Shown: positions 34,430 through 41,457 of the stretch, one piece after another | Layout of the letters: every line of letters starts with the position of its first letter | How positions within the stretch are numbered: the stretch's first letter is position 1 | From: Haloarcula vallismortis ATCC 29715 | GTDB lineage: Archaea > Halobacteriota > Halobacteria > Halobacteriales > Haloarculaceae | NCBI RefSeq assembly: GCF_000337775.1 | Contig: NZ_AOLQ01000040.1 | Coordinates: 57,886 to 121,885, forward strand | Reading direction: 5' to 3' | DNA length: 64,000 bases | Position numbers and translations under genes: made by a program | The notes under the pieces: generated by a model | What the model saw: only the letters and a program-made list of their open reading frames with translations | Told to the model about the DNA's origin: nothing | Database searches by the model: none

Positions 34430-35294
34430 CGTCAATGAACTCCCGGATCTGTGTGTTGACGCGCTCGTACTCCTCGATGAACAGCAGGTGCGGGCCACCG
34501 TGGACGGTGACAAAGTCGGCGTTCGGGAGGCCGCTGGCCAGCAGTTTTCCATTCTCGTAGGGGACTACCTCGTCGGCGGTCCCGTGGATAACCAGACACG
34601 GCTCTGTAATCTCATCGAGCCGGTCCGACGCGTCAAACGCCTGCACCGCCGCGCCTTGCCATTCCAGTGCTTGGTCGCTGGCGTCGCTGTCGATGCGCCA
34701 GTCGATGATGCGCTCGATGAGGTCCTCGTGGGTTTCCATGAACCGCTCCGAGAGCGCCGGCTGCATCTTGTACCGCCGGAGTTCGCGCTCGTCAAGGTCA
34801 TCGGAGACGGCGAACATCCGTTGCTGTGTCGCCTCTGGGACCGGCTTGGCATCCGGCCCGCCCGGTGAGGTACAGATAAGCGTCAGCGACTGCGCCCGGT
34901 CGTACTCTAGAGCGTACTGCTGGGCGATCATCCCGCCCATGCTGGCTCCGACGACGTGGGCCTGCTCGACGCCAGCGTCGTCGAGCACTGCTTCCAGGTC
35001 ACTCGCCATCTGGCTCATCGTGTACGGACCGTCGGGTGCATCGGAGTCGCCGGTGCCGCGGTTGTCCCACACGATGGTCTGGTACTCCTCGACGAGCGCC
35101 TCCTGTTGCCACAGCCACATCCAGCGGCCATAACCGATGCCTTCGACGAAGACGACAGTCTCGGCGTCGGGCGGCCCGTCGCGTTCGTAGGCGATATCGA
35201 CGCCATCGTTGGTCACGTGTTGCATACTGTCTGTTTCTGGTTGGATATGCTTCAAGTGGTCCGGTTCGATTGGCTCTCTCCCTGTTCTCGTCAT
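34422..35294 (-). CDS. Alpha/beta-fold hydrolase
   Basis: A 290-residue alpha/beta hydrolase. The nucleophile elbow is GASMGG (Ser near 118). The acid is probably Asp in 'HGTADEVVP' near 247 and the base His in 'GGPHLLF' near 275. The oxyanion strand is 'VFVEGIGYGRWMW'. The ATG at 35294 overlaps the stop of the M permease (ATGA), which supports it; an internal ATG at 35225 would remove a 23-residue lead. It likely cleaves an ester, thioester or lactone. Between importer and acyl-CoA ligase genes it could release an acid from an imported ester. Confidence 0.82.
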   Translation of the reverse strand: MTRTGREPIEPDHLKHIQPETDSMQHVTNDGVDIAYERDGPPDAETVVFVEGIGYGRWMWLWQQEALVEEYQTIVWDNRGTGDSDAPDGPYTMSQMASDLEAVLDDAGVEQAHVVGASMGGMIAQQYALEYDRAQSLTLICTSPGGPDAKPVPEATQQRMFAVSDDLDERELRRYKMQPALSERFMETHEDLIERIIDWRIDSDASDQALEWQGAAVQAFDASDRLDEITEPCLVIHGTADEVVPYENGKLLASGLPNADFVTVHGGPHLLFIEEYERVNTQIREFIDDV

Positions 35295-36598
35295 TCCGAC
35301 TCACCCCAGAGTTTCGCCGGGAGCGCCTTTGCGAACGTGCCACCGAGACGCGTCCGCAACGTCCCAAGCAGGCCGTCGGGGACGTAGAGGACGAACAGCA
35401 CGAACACGAGGCCGACATAGAGGCTCGCGTGGCCGTTCAACAGCAGGTCGATGAGCCCGCCGATGGTCGTGTCGCCGACGAGCGTGGCGTCCAGCGTCTC
35501 CTGACCCAGCAGTGCGCGAAGGTACGGCAGGAGGCCGCCGCCCTGCCCGGCCTTCGAGAGGAACTCCCGAACTGTCTCGTCGAACAGGTGGCCGTACAGC
35601 GACCCGGCGAGCGTGCCGAAGCCGCCGATAATACTCGCCAACAGGGCGTCGCCGGTCACCAGGAAATAAAAGGAGTTCTCCGGGCTGGCCGACCGCTTGA
35701 AGCCGGCGAATAGTCCACCGGCGACGGCGGCGAAGAAGCCGCTGATGGCGAAGGCCCCGAGCTTGTACAGGTACGTGTTGTAGCCGACGGCGATGGCACG
35801 GTCTTCGTTTTCCCGGATGGCTATCATCACCCGGCCGAACGGGGAGTGGATGACTCGCTGCATGGCGAAATAGCAGGCAAGGACGACGAGGCCGATCATG
35901 TAGTACGACACTTCCGTCCCTGACAGCGTCGACCCGAGCAGTGCCACCTCATCGCCGGTGAGGACGCCGATAGACAGCGACAGTTGGTCGATGCCGGGGA
36001 CGCCGATCTGGAACCCCTCGACGTGGCTCGGCCCGACCGCCGGACCGTCGCGTGGGTTGGTCGCCACGTAATCCCAGCCGCGGACGAACACGTAGAACAC
36101 CTGCGCGAAGCCGAGCGTAATCATCGCGAAGTAGACGCCCGAAAGCCGGAACGATACCAGCCCGACGAGCATCGCCAACACGACGGCGATGAGGCCACCG
36201 ACCAGCAACGACAACATAAACGGCGTTCCGGGGCCGAGCAGCGGCATCTTCCCGTTGGCGATGAGGATGACCGTGTACGCGCCGGTCCCGTAGAACACCG
36301 CGTGGCCGAACGAGAGGTAGCCGGTGTAGCCGCTGATAAAGTCGAATGAGATGGCAAAGAGACCGAAGTACAGCACGCCGACCATCGTCTCCACCGTCGG
36401 CAGGAGCATCTGCGTTTCCGCGCCCACCGCCGAGTTCAACAGCGTGTGATACACCGGCGGGTACAGCGCCAGCAGGGCGATGACGACGATGTGGGCGGTG
36501 TGGTCCCGCAGGTACTCGCGGGGCCACCCGGTCTCGACGGTCGTGGTGGCCTGTGGCTCGGACGCCGCCTCGGCGTCGGTCTCGGTTTCGGCGCTAAT
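35291..36598 (-). CDS. Liv-type ABC importer 2, permease M (probable ATT start)
   Basis: A 435-residue LivM-family permease if read from an ATT codon at 36596-36598. The first ATG/GTG in frame is a GTG at 36454, which would start inside the first membrane helix ('HIVVIALLALYPPVYHTLL') and cut it. Upstream in frame there is a family-like acidic N terminus (about 25 residues with repeated Glu-Thr) back to the ATT. That ATT overlaps the stop of the H permease and is preceded by a strong ribosome site GGAGGTG with 7 bases between. No in-frame ATG, GTG or TTG lies between. The remaining features match LivM ('SFGHAVFYGTGAY'). Confidence 0.82.
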   Translation of the reverse strand: MSAETETDAEAASEPQATTTVETGWPREYLRDHTAHIVVIALLALYPPVYHTLLNSAVGAETQMLLPTVETMVGVLYFGLFAISFDFISGYTGYLSFGHAVFYGTGAYTVILIANGKMPLLGPGTPFMLSLLVGGLIAVVLAMLVGLVSFRLSGVYFAMITLGFAQVFYVFVRGWDYVATNPRDGPAVGPSHVEGFQIGVPGIDQLSLSIGVLTGDEVALLGSTLSGTEVSYYMIGLVVLACYFAMQRVIHSPFGRVMIAIRENEDRAIAVGYNTYLYKLGAFAISGFFAAVAGGLFAGFKRSASPENSFYFLVTGDALLASIIGGFGTLAGSLYGHLFDETVREFLSKAGQGGGLLPYLRALLGQETLDATLVGDTTIGGLIDLLLNGHASLYVGLVFVLFVLYVPDGLLGTLRTRLGGTFAKALPAKLWGESE

Positions 36599-37583
36599 GG
36601 CCCCCCACCTCCTCGACGCCGAACAGGCCCTGCGGGCGGACGATGAGCGTCACCACGAGCACGAGGAACAGCACCAGTTCCGGCAGCCCCGTGAACTGGA
36701 TGGCGTTCTGGAACCACCAGGTCGTCACCGCGTCGGCCATCCCCACCACGAGGGCGGCGACGACGGTCCCGCGGAACGTGCCGAGGCCGCCGACGATGAC
36801 GACGATGAACGCCGGCAGCAGTGTCTCGGCCGCCAGCGGGACGCTCGCGCCCCACGTCGGGTCCCACATCAGCAGTGTGCCGGCCGCGCCGGCCAGACCG
36901 ATACCGAGCGCAAACACGACGGTGAACACCTGGCGAACGTCGATGCCGAGCGCCGACGCCATCTCGGTGTCCTCGCTTCCGGCACGGATGTACAGCCCGT
37001 AGCGGGTCTTCGTGAGGAACGCCCAGATGCCGACGACGGTCACAATTCCCAGCAGTATCTGGAACAGCGACATCCACCCGGCGCTGACGGGGCCGAGGGC
37101 GACTGGTTCCCGGAGAAACTGGGGCTTTGTCGCCAGCGCGGCCTGCCAGTCCGACAGCGGCTGGAGGTCATAGATTCCCAGCACGATGCGGACGACCTCC
37201 TCAATGACCAGCGTCAGCCCGAACGTCAGCAGGATCTGGTATATCGGCGGCCGGTCGTACAGCGGCCGGATGATGGTCGTCTCGATTGCGCCGCCGAGCA
37301 CCGTTAACAGCGCGAACACGACGACGATGGCGACGAAAAACAGCCCGAGACGCGTCAGCGGCGCTGTCCCGCCCGTTACGGTGACAACCATCAGGAGGCC
37401 GCCCAGATATGCGCCGACCATCGTCAGCGACCCGTGGGCGAAGTTCAACACGCCCATGAGGCCGAAGATGAGGGTGAGGCCGCTGGCTATCATCACGTAT
37501 AGCGCCGACTTGGCGAGCCCGCTGACAATGACGCCGCCGAGTTCGCTGAGCGTCAGAAACTCCGCGAGCGCTTCGAGTATCAT
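36594..37583 (-). CDS. Liv-type ABC importer 2, permease H
   Basis: A 329-residue LivH-family permease with about eight helices, containing 'LNFAHGSLTMVGAY' near 46-59 and the cytoplasmic loop 'IRAGSEDTEMASALGID' near 205. It overlaps the upstream LivF-type ATPase gene by ATGA and the M permease by three bases at the ATTAG junction. The subunit order of this operon is K-G-F-H-M, different from K-H-M-G-F in the first importer. Confidence 0.9.
   Translation of the reverse strand: MILEALAEFLTLSELGGVIVSGLAKSALYVMIASGLTLIFGLMGVLNFAHGSLTMVGAYLGGLLMVVTVTGGTAPLTRLGLFFVAIVVVFALLTVLGGAIETTIIRPLYDRPPIYQILLTFGLTLVIEEVVRIVLGIYDLQPLSDWQAALATKPQFLREPVALGPVSAGWMSLFQILLGIVTVVGIWAFLTKTRYGLYIRAGSEDTEMASALGIDVRQVFTVVFALGIGLAGAAGTLLMWDPTWGASVPLAAETLLPAFIVVIVGGLGTFRGTVVAALVVGMADAVTTWWFQNAIQFTGLPELVLFLVLVVTLIVRPQGLFGVEEVGGH
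36606..36612 (-). promoter_or_regulatory. Ribosome binding site that supports an ATT start
   Basis: GGAGGTG on the minus strand, complementary to the 3' end of 16S rRNA, seven bases upstream of ATT at 36598. It lies inside the end of the H permease gene, fitting translational coupling. Confidence 0.6.
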
Positions 37584-38278
37584 GCAGACAGGTACCTCCT
37601 GAACCGCTCGTCATCGGCCGTGACGTTCCCAGTCTCGCCGTCGTCGACGACCCGGCCCTTGTCGAGGATGTAGAACCGGTCGGCCAGGTCCAGCGCCAGC
37701 GGGAGGTTCTGCTCGACCAACAGCATCGTCACGTCGTCGCTCGCTTTCGACAGCGCCTCGGCCACGTCAGCGACGATTTGTGGGGCCAGTCCTTCGCTCG
37801 GCTCGTCGACCAGCAACAGGTCGTTATCACCAACCAGCCCGCGGGCGATGGCGAGCATCTGCTGTTGGCCCCCCGACAGCGTGCCGGCGTCCTGGCCCCG
37901 CCGCTCTTCAAGGATGGGAAAGGAATCGAAGGCCAGTCGGAGGCCGTCGCGCACGTCGTCGGGCTCCGGAATCGCCGCCCGGAGGTTCTCCTCGACCGTG
38001 AGCTGGCCGAATATCCGGCGGTCCTCCGGAATCCAGCCCAGCCCCCGCGACGCGACTTCGTGGGTCTCCAGCCCGACCAGCGATTCGTCGCGGAACGTGA
38101 TCGACCCTTCGCGGGGCGGCGTCAGCTGGAGAATCGTCCGGAGGGTCGTCGTCTTGCCGACGCCGTTGCGGCCGGCCAGCGCGACCACCTCTCCCTCCTC
38201 GACGGCGAGGTCGACCCCTTCGAGGATGTGGCTGTCGCCGTAGTACGTGTGGACGCCGGCGAGTTCGAGCAGACTCAC
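37580..38278 (-). CDS. Liv-type ABC importer 2, ATPase F
   Basis: A 232-residue LivF-family ATPase. Walker A 'GRNGVGKTT' lies near 37-45, signature LSGGQQQ near 138 and Walker B 'LLLVDEPSEGL' near 158. It begins with GTG at 38278, overlapping the stop of the G ATPase (GTGA). Pairs with the G subunit to power the permeases. Confidence 0.9.
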   Translation of the reverse strand: MSLLELAGVHTYYGDSHILEGVDLAVEEGEVVALAGRNGVGKTTTLRTILQLTPPREGSITFRDESLVGLETHEVASRGLGWIPEDRRIFGQLTVEENLRAAIPEPDDVRDGLRLAFDSFPILEERRGQDAGTLSGGQQQMLAIARGLVGDNDLLLVDEPSEGLAPQIVADVAEALSKASDDVTMLLVEQNLPLALDLADRFYILDKGRVVDDGETGNVTADDERFRRYLSA

Positions 38279-39084
38279 GCCGTCCCCTCCTCCGGGTCCA
38301 GTTCGGACCCGGCTGTCGTGTCGTCGTCCAGACTGCCCGGTTCGTAGCCGCCGAGATACGCCGACTGCACGTCGGGGTTGGCCCGGACCTCCGCCGGCGG
38401 GCCGTCAGCGATGACAGCGCCCTGATGCAGGACGACCACGCGGTCGGAGACGCCCATCACAATGTCCATATTGTGCTCGACCAGCAGGACGGGGTAGTCC
38501 TCCGCTACCGCTTCGATGAGGTCACGGATTTCGTCGACGCTCTCCGAGGAGACGCCGGCGTTTGGCTCGTCGAGTAGGAGGACTGCGGGGTCGCCTGCCA
38601 GCGCGATAGCGACTTCGAGCTTTCGCTTTGCGCCGTGGCTGAGTGTACTCGCAAGGTCGTCGGTCCGGTGGGAGAGGCCGACCCGCTCCAGAATCTCGTG
38701 GGCGCGCTCAGTGAATTCGTCGTAGTGATCGACGTTGCGCCAGAACGTCGTGGCGTCGTCGCTGTGGGCCTGTTCCGCGACCCGGACGTTCTCTAAGACG
38801 GTGCTGTTCGGGAAGACGTTCGTCACCTGATAGGAGCGGTGGAGGCCCCGGCTGGCCGTCTCGTGGGGGGCGGCGTCGGTGATGTCCTCCCAGGCCCCGT
38901 TCCGCCGAAGTTCGACCGTTCCTTCGGTGGGCGAAAGCGCCCCGGTCAACAGATTGAAAAACGTCGTCTTGCCGGCCCCGTTCGGACCGATGAGGGAGCA
39001 CAGTTCCGCCTCCAGTTCGAAGTCGACGCTTTCAACGGCGGTGAGTCCCCCGAACTCCTTCGTCAGTCCCTGTGTTCTGAGCAT
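38275..39084 (-). CDS. Liv-type ABC importer 2, ATPase G
   Basis: A 269-residue LivG-family ATPase. Walker A 'GPNGAGKTT' lies near 33-41, a degenerate signature 'LSHGAKRKLEVA' near 163, and Walker B 'VLLLDEPNAGV' near 182-192. An acidic C-terminal tail of about 25 residues follows the family's 'YLGGYEPG'. The ATG at 39084 starts the usual first strand. It lies 2 bp after the binding-protein stop. Confidence 0.9.
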   Translation of the reverse strand: MLRTQGLTKEFGGLTAVESVDFELEAELCSLIGPNGAGKTTFFNLLTGALSPTEGTVELRRNGAWEDITDAAPHETASRGLHRSYQVTNVFPNSTVLENVRVAEQAHSDDATTFWRNVDHYDEFTERAHEILERVGLSHRTDDLASTLSHGAKRKLEVAIALAGDPAVLLLDEPNAGVSSESVDEIRDLIEAVAEDYPVLLVEHNMDIVMGVSDRVVVLHQGAVIADGPPAEVRANPDVQSAYLGGYEPGSLDDDTTAGSELDPEEGTA

Positions 39085-39086
39085 AC

Positions 39087-40499
39087 CTACAGTGAACAGC
39101 CCATCTGGTCGCTGTCCTGTGGGATGGTCGTCTCGTCCTGACTGATACGGGCCAGTGGCTCGCCGGGCATGATGGCTGCCCCCCAGTTGTCGGCCCACTC
39201 GTCGGTCGTCGGAATCGGGTTCGCGACGGTCATCGCCGACCGTGCCTGATTGTTGTACTCCTGGAAGGTGTAGCCGTTCTCGCCTTTCGGCGTGTCGGTG
39301 ACGGTCATCCCCTTCAGAGCGTTGGCGATGTCCGCACCCTCTGTCGACCCGCTCTCCTGAATGGCCTGGTGAATCGCCGATGCGCCCGTGAACGTCCCCG
39401 CGGTGAAGAGGTCTGGGACGACGCCGTAGGCATCGGTGTAGCTCTCGACGAAGGCGTCGTTGATCGGGTTGTCGTACTGGTTCCAGTGGTAGCGCGTCGT
39501 GAACGGGCCGAGCCGGGACTCCCTGATTTTCTCCTCGGTCAGCGGTTCGCCGAGCACGCTCTGCATCGTCCCGCCGACCACGTTGTTCGTTATTCGGGTG
39601 GCGAACCCGCCGAACACCCGATAGGAGTACTCGCCCGAGAGGAACGCGTTGAACATGGCCGGCAGCGTCGCAACAGTGAACCCACCGACGACGCCCTCGG
39701 CCCCGGCTTCCTCGGCGTTGTCAAGCAGCCCCTCCCACTCGGCGTACCCCTGTTCGACGAAGCGCTCGCCGACGATATCGACGCCCTCGGCCTCCAGCAC
39801 GTCCCGGTAGTTGTTGACGACGGCGCGGCCGAAGCTGTAGTCAGCACCGAAGAGATAGACGTTTGAAACGTCCGTCTCTCTGGCGACGTACTTTCCGCCC
39901 GAGCGGGCATCCATCGCGGTGTTCTCGCTGGCCCGGTAGACGAGATCGCTACAGGTTTCGGCGTTCGACGTGATATCGGCTGACGCTGCCGGCCCGAGCA
40001 TGATGGGGACCTGCGCCTGATTGACGACCGTCGTGACGACCCGGCTGGCCACCGCCGAGGATGCACAGCCGGCGAGCAGGTCTACGTCCTCGTTCTCGAC
40101 GAGGTTCGTCGCCGCCGTCTGGGCGGTGTCCGCCGAGAACTCCGTGTCCCGTATCAGCAGTCTGTACTCCGTGTCGTCGGCGGTAATCGTCACCTCGCCG
40201 CTGCTGGCGTCTGTCGGTGGCTCCGTCTCCCCTTTGTACGCCAGCCCGGAGAGAAAGCCCCACAGCGACTGGTCGCCGTAGTACTTCAGGTCGCCAGCGC
40301 GGGGCTGTAGCACGCCGATACTGACAGTCTGTGTCGAGCCGCTCCCGCCCGATTCACCGTTTGTGCCGCTGTCCGTCGTCCCGCCGTCCGAATCGTCCTG
40401 TTCTGTCATGGATGAGTCGTCACTGACACAGCCGCTGAGTCCGACAATCCCGGCACCGAACACGCCGAGAACGCGTCGCCGCGTAGCCGTATTCTGCAT
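39087..40499 (-). CDS. Liv-type ABC importer 2, substrate-binding lipoprotein
   Basis: A 470-residue peripla_BP_6 protein. A Tat-type motif (Arg7-Arg9), hydrophobic stretch and lipobox LSGC (Cys near 24) precede an acidic Ser/Gly/Asp-rich linker and the binding domain, which opens with 'VSIGVLQPRAGDLKYYG'. The C-terminal half shows the family's 'A-x-A-L-K-G-M'. It is the first gene of the operon K-G-F-H-M-hydrolase-ligase. The ligand is probably an organic acid or ester rather than an amino acid, judged from the downstream enzymes. Confidence 0.88.
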   Translation of the reverse strand: MQNTATRRRVLGVFGAGIVGLSGCVSDDSSMTEQDDSDGGTTDSGTNGESGGSGSTQTVSIGVLQPRAGDLKYYGDQSLWGFLSGLAYKGETEPPTDASSGEVTITADDTEYRLLIRDTEFSADTAQTAATNLVENEDVDLLAGCASSAVASRVVTTVVNQAQVPIMLGPAASADITSNAETCSDLVYRASENTAMDARSGGKYVARETDVSNVYLFGADYSFGRAVVNNYRDVLEAEGVDIVGERFVEQGYAEWEGLLDNAEEAGAEGVVGGFTVATLPAMFNAFLSGEYSYRVFGGFATRITNNVVGGTMQSVLGEPLTEEKIRESRLGPFTTRYHWNQYDNPINDAFVESYTDAYGVVPDLFTAGTFTGASAIHQAIQESGSTEGADIANALKGMTVTDTPKGENGYTFQEYNNQARSAMTVANPIPTTDEWADNWGAAIMPGEPLARISQDETTIPQDSDQMGCSL

Positions 40500-40540
40500 A
40501 ACAAATTACTGTAGACTCGCTGCCCACATAGTGTGCTGAG

Positions 40541-40565
40541 TTAACATGTTAATGCGAGACGTCTC
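40541..40565. promoter_or_regulatory. Two palindromes in the promoter of importer 2
   Basis: TTAACATGTTAA (40541-40552) is a perfect 12-bp palindrome, and GAGACGTCTC (40556-40565) is a perfect 10-bp one three bases away. Both are in the 100-bp gap upstream of the binding-protein gene, where the operon promoter must be. The adjacent HTH_10 gene is a candidate regulator by position. Confidence 0.4.
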
Positions 40566-40599
40566 TCGTGTGAGAACGCAACTGGACAGACGGCCAGAA

Positions 40600-41304
40600 T
40601 CAGTCCTCGATATCGTCGAGCGCCTCGACGACGCGTTCGATCATCTTCCGCTCGCCACGCCGGAGATTCTTCGAGACAGCAGGCTTGGACACGCCGAAGT
40701 CCTCGGCCAGCGACCCCAGCGTCGCGTCCCGGGGTGATTCGAAGTACCCCTCGGAGACGGCGGTTTCCAGCGTCTCGCGTTCGGTATCCGAGAGGTCACG
40801 ACAGCCGTCGACGAGTGTCATGGCCGCGCCGGCGTTCTGGACGAGGTCCTGAAGCTGGGGGAGCGTCGTCGACGTGCGTTCGACCACGTCGTACTCGTTG
40901 TCGCGGTCGAGTTCCGAGAGCGTCGTGTCGGCGTCCCGGCCACGGTCAAAGCCGACGTGCCAGGTCTCGCTGCCTGCCTCGATGTGGAACGGCCCGGTGA
41001 TGTAGCCGCCGTTGTCCCTGATTGTCCCCATCGCCGCCGTTTCCTCGATAGTGGTCCGAATGTGTGCGGCGTTGTCCTCGCGGCGCAACAGCGTACACTC
41101 GTTCATGTTCCCGTGGGCCTGCAAACTGCCCAGCCCCGTATCGAGTACTCCCGCGTCCTCGGCTTCCACGACCATCCGCGTCTCCAACTCCCGCACACGC
41201 TGGTCGAAGTCCCAGTGTACCGCTGCAAAGGCGACATCGTGGTCTGCCGTCGTGTCGATGAAGGGGCAGTCGTACTGCTCCATGTCGAGAGCGATATCTA
41301 TCAT
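40600..41304 (-). CDS. Bacterio-opsin-activator-type HTH regulator, paralogue
   Basis: A 234-residue protein, the same length as the regulator at 6522-7226 and alignable along its whole length: both open with 'M-I-x-I/L-x-L/M-D-M-x-Q-Y-D-C-P' and end in an HTH_10 domain ('TLETAVSEGYFESPRDATLGSLAEDFGVSK' region). It lies upstream of the second Liv-type operon on the same strand. A role as its regulator, with the N-terminal region sensing a related ligand, is inferred from the repeated association. Confidence 0.86.
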   Translation of the reverse strand: MIDIALDMEQYDCPFIDTTADHDVAFAAVHWDFDQRVRELETRMVVEAEDAGVLDTGLGSLQAHGNMNECTLLRREDNAAHIRTTIEETAAMGTIRDNGGYITGPFHIEAGSETWHVGFDRGRDADTTLSELDRDNEYDVVERTSTTLPQLQDLVQNAGAAMTLVDGCRDLSDTERETLETAVSEGYFESPRDATLGSLAEDFGVSKPAVSKNLRRGERKMIERVVEALDDIED

Positions 41305-41457
41305 TGGCAGTCCACTGTGTTGTGTAGAATTCGTGTGATATGGTAAAGAACCCCACGATTACTGATGCCTGGTTCCCGAAATCGGATTCTTCACGAACGT
41401 CTATCCCTGATACACCGTTTCAATAGTGTTTTAGGGCTCGGTTCTGGATGAAGTGGT

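Noticed and set aside
36480..37307. Plus-strand reading opposite the second LivH gene
   Set aside because: His/Gln/Arg-rich low-complexity translation, mirror of a membrane protein.
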